From Pseudomonas nicosulfuronedens (GTDB lineage Bacteria; Pseudomonadota; Gammaproteobacteria; Pseudomonadales; Pseudomonadaceae), in the NCBI RefSeq assembly GCF_005877905.1, contig NZ_SWDV01000046.1, positions 1 through 57,203 of the forward strand: DNA of 57,203 nt. Reading direction: 5' to 3'. The stretch's first letter is position 1. Each line of letters starts with the position of its first letter. The position numbers and the translations under genes were made by a program. This document shows, piece after piece, positions 10,896 through 20,349 of the stretch. The notes beneath the pieces are model-generated. The model did no database searches. It saw only the letters and a list, made by a program, of their open reading frames with translations, and was not told where the DNA came from.

Positions 10896-12800
10896 TCAAT
10901 ACACCGCCCCCACCGGATACACATAGGCATTCACGTCATAGAACGGCGTGCGCTGGTAGAACCACTGCAAGCGTGCCTGGGCGTCCTTGGCGAACGCCTT
11001 GTCATCTTTCAGCTTCTTCTCGAACTCGGCTTTGAGCTTCGGGTCCTCGGCGAGCATCTTGCGCGCCATCGGATCCATCACGTACTCCTCCGGCTCCTCG
11101 GCCACCACCAGGGTCGAGTTGAAGAAGCCCCAGGACCAGAACGAGTCGGGGCTTTCCGCCGTCAGCAGGTTGACCGCCAGTACGCCCAGCGGCTGGTCGG
11201 TGTCGATCACCACCGAACCCGCCGGGTAGGTCTGCAGGCGCTGGAACGGCTTGCCCACGCCGCTGACCAGCAAGTGCCCCTCATAGCCGGGAATCTCGTT
11301 GCTGGCGGCGCGGTCCGGCTCGAAACCGCCGGCCAGCTTGATGTCGTCCATGCGCTGCAGGGTCACCTCGATGGGCGTGGCCTTGTCCAGGGTCTTCATC
11401 TGGATGCCATGGGACTTCAGACGCGCGATCACCTCGCTCCACTGCACCGGCACCACATACTGTTTCGGCCGCTTCACTACCAAATCCGGCACCGAGTTAT
11501 CGCTGATCGGTACATCGAGTTGCTTGGGCTTGTTGCTCCAGACGATGGTCTTCTTCCCGGTAATCGGCGACTCCTCGTAGCGATAATCCCCCACGGTGAA
11601 CGGCGTGTGCTGCTCGTTGCCGGGCTTCCAGGTGAGGATCACCTCCCTCTGCGCGGCCAGGCGTTCACGGTCCTTGGCAATGGCCTGCCTGAGTGACTCG
11701 GCGTTGTCGCCGATCACCTGGAACATCGCCTTGAGCATCACGTAGTTGCCCAGCACCTGGGTTTCGTAGGGATGCAGCGCGTGCTGTTCGATGAGGATCG
11801 AGGGCACGTTGCGGATGTCCCCGTACTGATTCGAGAAGCGCGCCAGGTCCGTTCGATAGGGGTAATAGCCCTTGGTCGGGTCCTGGTTGTCGTTGAAGCT
11901 GATGCACTCGTGGACCACATGCCCGTCGCCCTCCAGCTCCTTGTACACCGGCGGCCGCATGACCTTGTCCATCCACTCGCTGGAGGCCGGCGACCAGCCA
12001 TTGCCGTTGTGGCAGTAGGAGCTGTCGTAGGGGTACATGGCGCCGTCGGTGGAGTGGGTATCGACGAAGAAGCTCAGGTCGTACTGGTTGAACACCGAGG
12101 CGACGTTGCGGATTTCGGCGCTGTCGAGCTTGGTGAAGTCGCGGTTGAGGTTGTAGTTCAGGCCGTTGACCCGCCAGCCGGTGACCTCCGGGCCGTTCTG
12201 GTTGATCCGCCCATAGGGACTGCGGCGCAGGTCGCCGTCGATGTTCACGGTCGGGATGAAGACGATGTTGATCTTGTCCAGCAACCCCGCCAGCGGCTTG
12301 TCGCCGGTAGTCATGTCACGCAGCAGCATGAACATCGCGTCCTTGCCGTTGGCTTCGCCGGGGTGAATTTCCGCCTCGACGAAGATCGTCGGCTTACCTG
12401 ACTTGTTCAGCCCGGCCGCCGATTTGTCCGCCTCGCGGCTGGCGGTCACCAGCAGCATCGGCTCGCCGGTGGCGCTGTTTTCCGGAAGGTCGCTCAGGGT
12501 AATGACACCACCCGAGGCATCGGCCAGCTTCTGCAGCCAGGCGCGGGTCTGGTGGTAATCGGAGGTCTGCTTGAAGCCGCTGGACTCGGCCAGGGTGATC
12601 AGCGGGTTGTCGGCCTTGGCGAGGTACTTCGTGCTGGCGAGCTTCTGCTCGAACATCGCCGGGAGGATTCGGGTCTTGGCGGCGGTGCTGTAGCCGCTGT
12701 CATCGACATACCCCGGCGCCGAAGGCAGGGCGGCGTACAGGGGCAGGCTGGTAGTGGCAAAGAGGCCGGCGAGCAGCGCTCGGGACGAGAGGGGGTACAT
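10896..12800 (-). CDS. Exported M14 zinc carboxypeptidase
   Basis: A periplasmic or secreted metallopeptidase of the M14 carboxypeptidase family, 634 residues. A signal peptide precedes ALPSAPG (residues 1-24). The zinc site is HPGE at 146-149 within EAEIHPGEANGKD, and the third ligand is probably His in FVDTHSTDG (about 260). The C-terminal half after about 380 is an additional domain of unknown role (IVWSNKPKQLDVPIS onwards). The ATG at 12800 is chosen over in-frame upstream codons because AAGGAGA precedes it and the signal peptide starts there. It diverges from the ThDP enzyme gene and converges on the SRPBCC gene across a REP pair. The substrate is unknown. Confidence 0.86.
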   Translation of the reverse strand: MYPLSSRALLAGLFATTSLPLYAALPSAPGYVDDSGYSTAAKTRILPAMFEQKLASTKYLAKADNPLITLAESSGFKQTSDYHQTRAWLQKLADASGGVITLSDLPENSATGEPMLLVTASREADKSAAGLNKSGKPTIFVEAEIHPGEANGKDAMFMLLRDMTTGDKPLAGLLDKINIVFIPTVNIDGDLRRSPYGRINQNGPEVTGWRVNGLNYNLNRDFTKLDSAEIRNVASVFNQYDLSFFVDTHSTDGAMYPYDSSYCHNGNGWSPASSEWMDKVMRPPVYKELEGDGHVVHECISFNDNQDPTKGYYPYRTDLARFSNQYGDIRNVPSILIEQHALHPYETQVLGNYVMLKAMFQVIGDNAESLRQAIAKDRERLAAQREVILTWKPGNEQHTPFTVGDYRYEESPITGKKTIVWSNKPKQLDVPISDNSVPDLVVKRPKQYVVPVQWSEVIARLKSHGIQMKTLDKATPIEVTLQRMDDIKLAGGFEPDRAASNEIPGYEGHLLVSGVGKPFQRLQTYPAGSVVIDTDQPLGVLAVNLLTAESPDSFWSWGFFNSTLVVAEEPEEYVMDPMARKMLAEDPKLKAEFEKKLKDDKAFAKDAQARLQWFYQRTPFYDVNAYVYPVGAVY

Positions 12801-13023
12801 GGGAGGGTCTCCTTCAGCAACAGAACGTCCTGCGGGCACGGGGCGCCCGTGCATCAACCATAGTCAACCCTGGGAAAACGCCAGCGCGGTTCGTCGTCGC
12901 GGCCGCTCTGGGAGGGCCTGTGCATTCCCTGAGGGAATGACCTTGCGAAGAATGCTCGCTTGGATCACCCGGGCAGTTCGCCGAAGATCAGCGCACCCCT
13001 GCCCATCCAGGAAGCCGATTCCC

Positions 13024-14679
13024 ATGTCCGACCTCCCCGCCCGCAATGGCGGCCAGATTCTCGTCGATGCCCTGCTGCACCACACGGTGGATACCGTCTA
13101 CTGCATCCCCGGCGAAAGCTACCTGCCGGTGCTCGACGCCCTTCACGACGCCAGCAGCATCCAGACCATCGTCACCCGCCACGAAGGCGCTGCCTCGAAC
13201 ATGGCCGATGCCTACGGCAAACTCACCGGTCGCCCGGGCATCTGCTTCGTCACCCGCGGGCCGGGCGCGACTCATGCGGCCAACGGCGTGCACACGGCGA
13301 TGCAGGACTCCACGCCGATGATCCTGTTCATCGGCCAGGTGGAAAGCGCGTTCAAGGGCCGCGAAGCCTTCCAGGAAGTGGACTACCGGCAGATGTTCGG
13401 CGGCCTGGCCAAGTGGGCCACCGAGATCGACGACATCAACCGGATTCCCGAGATCGTCGCCCGCGCCTTCCGCGTCGCCCAGTCCGGACGTCCCGGCCCA
13501 GTGGTGATCGGGCTGCCGGAGGAAGTGCTGTTCGGCTCCGCGCAGGTCGCAGACATGAAGCCGACACCAATCACCCGAGCAGCGCCAAGCGCCGACTCGC
13601 TGGCCGAACTGCGTGAGCGCCTGAGCCAGGCCCGTCGCCCGTTGCTGATCGTCGGCGGCACCGGCTGGACACTGGAGGCTTGCGCGCAGGTTCGCGCCTT
13701 CGCCCGCGCCAACCATCTGCCGCTGGTGACTTCGTTCCGCCGCCAGGACCTGATCGACAACCGCGACGAGCAGTACGCCGGCCAGCTCGGCTTCGGCGCC
13801 TCGCCCAAGCTCACCGCGCGGGTGCAGGAAGCCGACCTGCTGCTGGTGCTCGGCTCGCGCCTGAGCGAAACGCCTAGCGCCGGCTACAGCATCATCCAGA
13901 GCCCGCGCCCGCTGCAGGGCATGATCCACGTGTACCCTGACGCCAGCGAACTGGGCCGCGTCTACCAGGCGGACCAGAGCATCCAGGCCGGCATGCCGGA
14001 GATCGCCGCCGCCCTCGCCGGCCTCGCGCCACTCTCCGGAACGCCCTGGGCCGAATGGACCGCCGCTGCCCGCGCCGATTACCTCAGCTACATCACTCCG
14101 CCGCAAAACACGGAACCGCCACAGGGCGTGGATCTCACTCAGGTCGTCCAGTACCTGAACGAGGCGCTACCGGACGACGCCGTGGTCAGTAACGGCGCCG
14201 GCAACTACGCCGTCTGGGTGCACCGCTTCTACCGCTATCGCTCGCCGCGCAGCCAGCTCGCCCCCACCAACGGCGCCATGGGCTACGGCTTCCCCGCCGC
14301 CATTGCCGCCAAGCTGCACGACCCACAGCGTAGTGTGGTGTGCTTCGCCGGCGACGGCTGCTTCATGATGTATCCGCAGGAACTGGCCACTGCCGTGCAG
14401 TACGGCGCGGCACTGACCATCATCGTGGTCAACAACGGCCTGCTCGGCACCATCCGCATGCACCAGGAGCGCGAATACCCCGGCCGTATCAGCGGGACCG
14501 AGCTGCGCAACCCCGACTTCGTCGCCCTGGCCCAGGCCTTCGGTGCCCATGCCGAGCGGGTCGAGCGCACCGAGGACTTCGCCGCCGCGTTCGAGCGCGC
14601 CCAGGCCAGCGGCAAACCGTCCCTGATCGAGCTGCGCACCGACCCGAAGCAGATCACTCCGGTCGCCCGACTGCCGTGA
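13024..14679 (+). CDS. ThDP-dependent enzyme (acetolactate synthase-like)
   Basis: A 551-residue enzyme of the acetolactate synthase / oxalyl-CoA decarboxylase / benzoylformate decarboxylase superfamily. It has an N-terminal pyrimidine-binding domain with the catalytic-type Glu in TRHEGAASNMADAYGK, a central nucleotide-fold domain (about 195-330), and a C-terminal ThDP-binding domain with GDG...NN (GDGCFMMYPQEL then VVNNGLLG). The biosynthetic ALS small subunit gene is absent from its neighbourhood, so it is probably not IlvB/IlvI. A 2-ketoacid decarboxylase or related lyase is plausible. The ATG at 13024 gives MSDLPARNGGQIL, the normal family start. It diverges from the M14 peptidase gene. 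Confidence 0.85.
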   Translation: MSDLPARNGGQILVDALLHHTVDTVYCIPGESYLPVLDALHDASSIQTIVTRHEGAASNMADAYGKLTGRPGICFVTRGPGATHAANGVHTAMQDSTPMILFIGQVESAFKGREAFQEVDYRQMFGGLAKWATEIDDINRIPEIVARAFRVAQSGRPGPVVIGLPEEVLFGSAQVADMKPTPITRAAPSADSLAELRERLSQARRPLLIVGGTGWTLEACAQVRAFARANHLPLVTSFRRQDLIDNRDEQYAGQLGFGASPKLTARVQEADLLLVLGSRLSETPSAGYSIIQSPRPLQGMIHVYPDASELGRVYQADQSIQAGMPEIAAALAGLAPLSGTPWAEWTAAARADYLSYITPPQNTEPPQGVDLTQVVQYLNEALPDDAVVSNGAGNYAVWVHRFYRYRSPRSQLAPTNGAMGYGFPAAIAAKLHDPQRSVVCFAGDGCFMMYPQELATAVQYGAALTIIVVNNGLLGTIRMHQEREYPGRISGTELRNPDFVALAQAFGAHAERVERTEDFAAAFERAQASGKPSLIELRTDPKQITPVARLP

Positions 14680-14775
14680 CCAGGCGCGCGAGGCTTCGCT
14701 AAGCTGCATCGGATCAACGCAACGTGCCCGCCACAACGGGCACAATGGCGCGCCGAACATCAGCTAGGGAAGCGC

Positions 14776-16605
14776 ATGAGTCTGCAACTGATCTGGGTCC
14801 TCGCCCTGCTCGCCACCGCTGTCGGGCTGTTCGTCATCAACCGGCCACGGATGGACGTGGTCGCCCTGCTGGTGATGGTCGCCCTGCCACTGTCGGGCGT
14901 GCTCAACGTACAGGAGTCGCTGGCCGGCTTTGCCGATCCCAACGTCATCCTGATCGCCGCGCTATTCGTCATCGGCGAAGGTCTGGTACGTACCGGCGTG
15001 GCCTATCGAATCGGCGAGTGGCTGACGCGCCGCGCCGGCTCCAGCGAGACACGCCTGCTGGTACTGCTGATGCTCGCCGTGGCCGGTCTCGGTTCGGTGA
15101 TGAGCTCCACCGGCGTGGTCGCCATCTTCATCCCCGTGGTGCTGAGCATCGCCGCGCGCCTGCACGTCTCGCCGCGCCGGCTGATGATGCCGCTGAGCTT
15201 CGCCGGGCTGATCAGCGGCATGCTCACCCTGGTCGCCACCGCGCCCAACGTAGTGGTGCACAGCGAGCTGGTCCGCGAGGGCTCGAAGGGCTTCGGTTTC
15301 TTCAGCTTCACGCCGTTCGGCCTGGTCGTGCTGGTGCTCGGCGTCGGCTACATGCTGGTGGCACGCCGCTGGCTGGGCGATGACGATGGCGACGATAGCC
15401 AGAGCGTCAAGCGCCGCACCCTGGGCGACCTGATCCGCGACTACCAGCTGGCCGGCCGCGAGCGGCGCCTGCGCATCCGCCCCGATTCGCAACTGGTGGG
15501 CATGAGCCTGGCTGACGTGGAACTGCGCGCCCGCGCCGGAACCAACGTAGTCGCCATCGAACGCATGGTGCATTTCCGCCTGAAGATCCTCACCCCCAGC
15601 GCCAATATCGTGCTGCACGCCGGCGACGTACTGCTGGTGGATATCTACGGCGAGCGCAGCGACCTGCTGGGCATGTACCACGAGTTCGGCCTGGAACCGC
15701 TAAGCCTGCAAGGCGATTATTTCACCGAGCGAGCCCACGAGGTGGGGATGGCCGAGGTCACGTTGCCGCCGGAGTCCGCACTGCTGGGCAAGAGCGTGCG
15801 GGACCTGGAATTTCGCAGCCAGTTCGGCCTCAACGTGGTGGGCCTGCGGCGCAACCGCGAAGCCCTGGTCGAGGGCCTGCTGGAGGCCAAACTGAAGGTC
15901 GGCGATACCCTGCTGGTAATCGGCGACTGGAAGGAAATCCGCCAGCTCCAGGCGCGCAGCCGCGACTTCCTGGTGCTCAGCCTGCCCGCCGAGGTCGATG
16001 AAGCCGCCCCCGCCGCCAGCCAGGCGCCGCACGCGCTGTTCAGCCTGGCGGTGATGGTGATCCTGATGGTCAGCGGGCTGGTGCCCAACGTCATGGCGGC
16101 GCTGATCGCCTGCCTGCTGATGGGCGCGTTCCGCTGCATCGACATGGACAGCGCCTACCGCTCCATCCACTGGCAGAGCCTGCTGCTGATCGTCGGCATG
16201 TTGCCCTTCGCCCTGGCGCTGCAGAAGACCGGCGGCATCACCCTGGCGGTCAACGGCCTGGTCGGCGTCCTCGGCGGTGCCGGGCCCTATGCCATTCTCG
16301 CCAGCCTGTTCGTGCTGACGGCGGTGATCGGCCTGTTCATCTCCAACACTGCCACCGCCGTGCTCATGGCGCCGGTGGCCATCGCCACGGCAAAAGCCCT
16401 GGGCGCCTCACCCGAGGCCTTTGCGATGATTGTCGCGCTGGCCGCGTCCGCCGCCTTCATGACGCCGATTTCCTCGCCGGTGAATACCCTGGTGCTCGGC
16501 CCCGGACGCTATCGCTTCGCCGATTTCGTCAAGGTTGGCGTACCCTTCACGATTCTGGTGATGATCGTCAGCGTTGTGCTGGTACCCTGGCTGCTGCCGC
16601 TGTAG
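14776..16605 (+). CDS. SLC13/DASS-family permease with two RCK_C domains
   Basis: A 609-residue inner-membrane transporter. N-terminal helices (1-200) precede a cytoplasmic insert of two RCK_C/TrkA-C domains (about 218-300 and 318-400; [19 protein letters not shown], then [17 protein letters not shown]). Further helices follow (about 420-609) with [12 protein letters not shown] and [15 protein letters not shown], the Ser-Asn-Thr loops that bind Na+ and substrate in divalent-anion symporters. Family members carry sulfate, dicarboxylates or related anions; the exact substrate is unknown. The RCK_C domains suggest ligand-gated control. The ATG at 14776 follows AGGGAAGC. It is 34 bases from the small wHTH gene and probably co-transcribed with it. 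Confidence 0.87.
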   Translation: MSLQLIWVLALLATAVGLFVINRPRMDVVALLVMVALPLSGVLNVQESLAGFADPNVILIAALFVIGEGLVRTGVAYRIGEWLTRRAGSSETRLLVLLMLAVAGLGSVMSSTGVVAIFIPVVLSIAARLHVSPRRLMMPLSFAGLISGMLTLVATAPNVVVHSELVREGSKGFGFFSFTPFGLVVLVLGVGYMLVARRWLGDDDGDDSQSVKRRTLGDLIRDYQLAGRERRLRIRPDSQLVGMSLADVELRARAGTNVVAIERMVHFRLKILTPSANIVLHAGDVLLVDIYGERSDLLGMYHEFGLEPLSLQGDYFTERAHEVGMAEVTLPPESALLGKSVRDLEFRSQFGLNVVGLRRNREALVEGLLEAKLKVGDTLLVIGDWKEIRQLQARSRDFLVLSLPAEVDEAAPAASQAPHALFSLAVMVILMVSGLVPNVMAALIACLLMGAFRCIDMDSAYRSIHWQSLLLIVGMLPFALALQKTGGITLAVNGLVGVLGGAGPYAILASLFVLTAVIGLFISNTATAVLMAPVAIATAKALGASPEAFAMIVALAASAAFMTPISSPVNTLVLGPGRYRFADFVKVGVPFTILVMIVSVVLVPWLLPL

Positions 16606-16639
16606 TCGTCCACCGCAGGATCAACAAGGAAACGTCTCG

Positions 16640-16936
16640 ATGGAAGTGAGCAAGACCAAAAGCAGTTTCTACCGCCGCCTGTACGTCGCGTGGCTGATCG
16701 ACAGCGGCACCGCGACCAGCGTCCCGGCGCTGATGGAGGCCACCGGCATGCCCCGACGCACGGCGCAGGACACCCTGGCCGCGCTGGCCGATCTCGACAT
16801 CGACTGCGCCTTCGAGCAGCACGACGGCGAACGCAACAACGCCGGCCACTACCGCATCCGCGACTGGGGCGCCATCGATCCGCGCTGGATCGCCGCGCAC
16901 CTGCCGAAGATCAAGGACATCCTGCAGTACCCCTGA
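16640..16936 (+). CDS. Small winged helix-turn-helix protein
   Basis: A 98-residue protein consisting essentially of one winged-helix domain. Helices include SSFYRRLYVAWLIDSG and SVPALMEATGMPRRTAQDTL (a plausible recognition segment), then a wing (CAFEQHDGERNNAGHYRI). It ends HLPKIKDILQYP. It probably binds DNA as a small regulator; the target is unknown. The ATG at 16640 has AAGGA ten bases upstream. It is sandwiched between a permease gene and a membrane-protein gene, so local regulation is possible. Confidence 0.78.
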   Translation: MEVSKTKSSFYRRLYVAWLIDSGTATSVPALMEATGMPRRTAQDTLAALADLDIDCAFEQHDGERNNAGHYRIRDWGAIDPRWIAAHLPKIKDILQYP

Positions 16937-16946
16937 GCCCGCCCGC

Positions 16947-17525
16947 ATGCTTGCCGTTCCCCCCATTCTCTGGCGCTCTCGCCGACTGATCCTGCTGCTC
17001 GCCTTCGCCGGAGTGCTGGCCCTGCTCTACCGCGCCAGCGGCCTGCATGAGGAGTTCAGCCTCGACGCCCTGCGCACCGAACTGACCGACAACCGCCTGG
17101 GCGGCCTGCTGCTGTTCGTCGGCCTGTTCGCCCTGGGCAACCTGCTGCACATCCCCGGCCTGCTGTTCCTCGCCGCCGCCGTGCTGGCCATGGGCAAGCT
17201 GTGGGGCGGGCTGATCACCTACTGCGCGGCAGTGTTCTCCTGCGGTTTCACCTTCCTGATCGTGCGCGCCGTCGGCGGCAACGGCCTGCGCCTGCTGAAC
17301 AACCGGCTGACCCGCGCGGTGTTCAGCCACCTCGACCAGCGCCCGGCGAGCAGCGTGTTCCTGCTGCGCCACGCCTTCATCACCTCGCCGACGCTGAACT
17401 ACAGCCTGGCCCTGTCGGGCATCGGTTTCTGGCCGTACATGCTCGGCACCCTGCTCGGCCTGCCCATTCCGCTGCTGCTCTGCTGCCTGCTGTTCGACCG
17501 CCTGGGCAGTGCGCTGATCGGCTGA
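16947..17525 (+). CDS. TVP38/TMEM64-like (VTT-domain) membrane protein
   Basis: A 192-residue inner-membrane protein with about five hydrophobic segments. The central region ([20 protein letters not shown], then [19 protein letters not shown]) and the C-terminal half with [19 protein letters not shown] match the VTT/DedA-like layout. DedA and related proteins recycle undecaprenyl phosphate or scramble lipids, but that is not shown for this one. It starts 10 bases after the wHTH gene and ends 59 bases before rlmF, consistent with a shared transcript. Confidence 0.78.
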   Translation: MLAVPPILWRSRRLILLLAFAGVLALLYRASGLHEEFSLDALRTELTDNRLGGLLLFVGLFALGNLLHIPGLLFLAAAVLAMGKLWGGLITYCAAVFSCGFTFLIVRAVGGNGLRLLNNRLTRAVFSHLDQRPASSVFLLRHAFITSPTLNYSLALSGIGFWPYMLGTLLGLPIPLLLCCLLFDRLGSALIG

Positions 17526-17584
17526 GGCGCGCCAGGAGCATCTGTGGGAAAATCGCCCACCGCTTCCCTGTCCCGCACGCCCTC

Positions 17585-18580
17585 ATGTCGAAACCACCGA
17601 AACGCCCCATCAAGCCCGCCATCCCCGCCCAGGCTCTGCGCGACCCGGCCGCCAAGCGGCCGAACCTGCTGCACCCGCGCAACCGCCACCAGGGCCACTA
17701 CGACTTTCCGGCGCTGATCGAGGGCTGCCCGGAGCTGGGCCGATTCGTCATCACCAATCCCTACGGCAAGCCAAGCATCGACTTCGCCAACCCCGAGGCA
17801 GTGCGCGTGTTCAACCGCGCGCTGCTCAAGGCGCAATACGGCATCGGCCAGTGGGACATTCCCGCCGGCTTCCTCTGCCCGCCGATCCCCGGTCGTGCGG
17901 ATTACGTGCACTACCTCGCCGACCTGCTCGCCGAGGAGAACGGTGGCAGCGTGCCGCGCGGGCCGGAGGTACGCGTGCTGGACATCGGCGTCGGCGCCAA
18001 CTGTATCTACCCGCTGATCGGGCACCGCGACTATGGCTGGCACTTCCTCGGCTCGGACATCGAGCCAGCCGCCCTCGCCTCTGCCCAGGCCATCGTCAGT
18101 GGCAACCCCGGCCTGAGCGATGCTATCGAATTGCGCCAGCAGCACGACCCGAAGCACATCTTCCGTGGCCTGCTCGGCGCCGATGAGCGCTTCGACGCGA
18201 CCCTGTGCAACCCGCCCTTCCATGCCTCACCCGAGGAAGCCAGTAGCGGCAGCCGGCGCAAATGGAAGAACCTCGGCAAGCTCGACCCGTCGCGCCAACT
18301 GCCCAAGCTGAACTTCGGCGGGCAGAGCAACGAGCTGTGGTGCGAAGGCGGCGAGATCGCCTTCCTGCGCAAGCTGGCGGCGGAAAGCGCCGAAGTCGGC
18401 CAACAGGTGCGCTGGTTCAGCTCGCTGGTGTCCAAGGCCGGCAACCTCGACGACTTCCGTCGCGTGCTGAAGAAGGCAGGCGCCATCTCCATTCGCACCG
18501 TGGACATGGCCCAGGGGCAGAAGCAGAGCCGCTTCGTCGCCTGGACCTTCCTCGAGCCAGAGCACCGCCGCAAAGCGTAG
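17585..18580 (+). CDS. rlmF: 23S rRNA (adenine1618-N6)-methyltransferase RlmF
   Basis: SAM-dependent enzyme that methylates N6 of A1618 in 23S rRNA. The 331-residue protein has a basic N-terminus ([12 protein letters not shown]), the family block [13 protein letters not shown], the SAM-binding loop [15 protein letters not shown] and the catalytic NPPFHAS motif (about 209-215) with the family-specific [11 protein letters not shown] after it. Length is close to E. coli RlmF. The ATG at 17585 is chosen because the family starts MSKP and the upstream open frame overlaps the VTT gene out of frame. The stop codon TAG lies inside a palindromic repeat (see 18577-18653). Confidence 0.95.
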   Translation: MSKPPKRPIKPAIPAQALRDPAAKRPNLLHPRNRHQGHYDFPALIEGCPELGRFVITNPYGKPSIDFANPEAVRVFNRALLKAQYGIGQWDIPAGFLCPPIPGRADYVHYLADLLAEENGGSVPRGPEVRVLDIGVGANCIYPLIGHRDYGWHFLGSDIEPAALASAQAIVSGNPGLSDAIELRQQHDPKHIFRGLLGADERFDATLCNPPFHASPEEASSGSRRKWKNLGKLDPSRQLPKLNFGGQSNELWCEGGEIAFLRKLAAESAEVGQQVRWFSSLVSKAGNLDDFRRVLKKAGAISIRTVDMAQGQKQSRFVAWTFLEPEHRRKA

Positions 18581-18653
18581 GGCGCATAACGCGGCACGCG
18601 TTATCCGCCGTCACTCAGCACCGACGATAACCGCAAGCGGTTATTCGCCCTAC
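18577..18653. repeat. GTAGGGCG palindromic repeat (two hairpins)
   Basis: The outer arms GTAGGGCG (18577-18584) and CGCCCTAC (18646-18653) enclose two hairpins: ATAACGCG-GCA-CGCGTTAT and ATAACCGC-AA-GCGGTTAT. This is a REP-like mosaic of a different family from the GTAGGAGCGAGC repeats. Its first bases overlap the rlmF stop codon. It separates rlmF from the convergent MFS gene and could also act as a terminator. Confidence 0.85.
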
Positions 18654-18667
18654 GACTCGCCCCCGCG

Positions 18668-20191
18668 TCAGGCTTCAGCCAACAGCGCCGGCGAGCGTTC
18701 ACGCCCCAGCAGCACAAAGACCAGCCCCGCTACGACCAGGGTGATCCCGGCCAGCAGCTCCAACACCCGGCTGAACACGGCCACGTAGTCGCTGCGCAGT
18801 TGCTCGGGCGCCAGCTGCGGCAACTGCTCGACGACCGCCGCCAGATTGCCGATGGCCAACTGGTTGGCGCTCATCAGGCGCTCCGCCGTGGCCAGGCCCA
18901 AGGGCTCCAACTGCGAAGCGATCAGGGTCGCCAGCAAAGCGCCGACCACGGCGATGGCCACCGCATCGGCGGACACCCGCACGGTGTTGAAGATGCCCGT
19001 CGCCATGCCGGCGCGTTCACGCTCGACCACGCTCACCGCCAGGCCATCCATCAACCCCCAGGGCAGGCCGATACCGATGCCGATCATCAACAGCGGCACA
19101 TCTGGCGCGACACCGCCTGCCAGGTTGCGCGCCAGCCACATCAGCCCGCCCGCCACGATCAGCAGGCCGATTGCCGAGAGGCTGCCAGCACTGAAGTGCT
19201 TCGCCAGCAGCGCCGCCAGGAAGGGTACTATCAACAGCGGCGCCGACAGCGCCAGCATGGTCCAGCCAGCTTGCAGCGCGCCCTGCCCTTCGATGCCGAT
19301 GAAGCGTCCCGGCAGCAGGACGATCAGCACCACGTAGGCGAACGCCGGCGACGCACCCAGCAGTTGTACACCAACGAAACGCCATTGGCTGAACAGCGAA
19401 AGATCCAGCAAAGGCCGCTCCACACGGCGTTCGACGGCAACGAACACGACCAGCAACACGCCACTCAGCACCAGCGTGACAATCACGGAAAAGCTCGCCC
19501 AGCCCTGTTCCGGCGCCAGCAGCAGGCCATAAGTGAACAAGCTGAGCGCGGCAGTGAAGCTCAGCGCACCGGGCCAGTCCAGACCGCGTGCCTGGGGGTC
19601 GCGGCTCTCACGGCAGAAGCGTACGACCACCGGCACCGAGGCCAGCGCGCACACCGCCGGCACCAGGAACACCCAGCGCCAGCCCGGCCCATCGGTCAGC
19701 CAGCCGGCGAGCAGTGGGCCGAAGGCCAGGCCGACGCCGAAGGTTGTCCCCAGCAAGCTGAACACCCGCGTGCGAATGGCCCCCTCGAACTCCTGCGCCA
19801 GCGCCGCCATGGCAGCGGCAAAGGCCGCCGAACCTCCCGCTCCCTGCAATACCCGCAGCAAGTCGATCGCCGCCACCGAGCCGGCCAGGGGAATCGCCAG
19901 GGTGGTGGCGCAGAACAGCGCCAGGCCGACCAGCCAGATGCGTTTGCGTCCGTACACGTCCGCCAGGCTGCCGGCCGCCATCATCGCCGCACCGTAAGCC
20001 AGCACGTAGCCGTTGACGATCCAGTTCAGCGCCACGGCCGAGCCACCCAGCTCACGGGCAATGGCCGGCAGCACCACGGCCGGGCCGGTGAAGCACAGGG
20101 GAATCAGCACCGCCGTCAGGCTGGCCGCCAGTAGCAGTAGCCAGCGCGAGGCGTCGGATCGATTTTCTGAGATATCGTGGGAAGGTTTCAT
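18668..20191 (-). CDS. MFS drug-efflux-type transporter (DHA2-like)
   Basis: A 507-residue inner-membrane transporter of the major facilitator superfamily with about 14 hydrophobic segments, as in the DHA2 (EmrB/QacA-like) drug:H+ antiporters. Motif A appears as GSLADVYGRKRIWLVG (about 77-92), and the motif C-like GTTFGVGLAFGPLLAGWL is near 148-165. The substrate cannot be told from sequence. It diverges from a LysR-type regulator across 158 bases, the usual layout in which the regulator controls the exporter. A DHA2 partner (EmrA-type fusion protein) is absent. Confidence 0.88.
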   Translation of the reverse strand: MKPSHDISENRSDASRWLLLLAASLTAVLIPLCFTGPAVVLPAIARELGGSAVALNWIVNGYVLAYGAAMMAAGSLADVYGRKRIWLVGLALFCATTLAIPLAGSVAAIDLLRVLQGAGGSAAFAAAMAALAQEFEGAIRTRVFSLLGTTFGVGLAFGPLLAGWLTDGPGWRWVFLVPAVCALASVPVVVRFCRESRDPQARGLDWPGALSFTAALSLFTYGLLLAPEQGWASFSVIVTLVLSGVLLVVFVAVERRVERPLLDLSLFSQWRFVGVQLLGASPAFAYVVLIVLLPGRFIGIEGQGALQAGWTMLALSAPLLIVPFLAALLAKHFSAGSLSAIGLLIVAGGLMWLARNLAGGVAPDVPLLMIGIGIGLPWGLMDGLAVSVVERERAGMATGIFNTVRVSADAVAIAVVGALLATLIASQLEPLGLATAERLMSANQLAIGNLAAVVEQLPQLAPEQLRSDYVAVFSRVLELLAGITLVVAGLVFVLLGRERSPALLAEA

Positions 20192-20349
20192 GGTGGGTCC
20201 GCAAGGAATCGAGGAAGACCCGCCGAAAGCTAATCAACCCGGCATTACGGAAAAACAGGCTAGGATTCCGAACAAAACGGACATCACTGTCCGCAATCGA
20301 TCCCCCAACGCGCGGCACAATAGCTGCCCACCTGCACGGATACCCGCCC

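Noticed and set aside
12754..13023. N-terminal extension of the ThDP enzyme
   Set aside because: The upstream open frame lies over the start of the divergent peptidase gene and lacks similarity to the family start at 13024.
18577..18653. Considered as a tRNA or small RNA gene because of strong hairpins
   Set aside because: It has no cloverleaf, anticodon loop or CCA end; it is a double-hairpin palindrome with matching outer arms.
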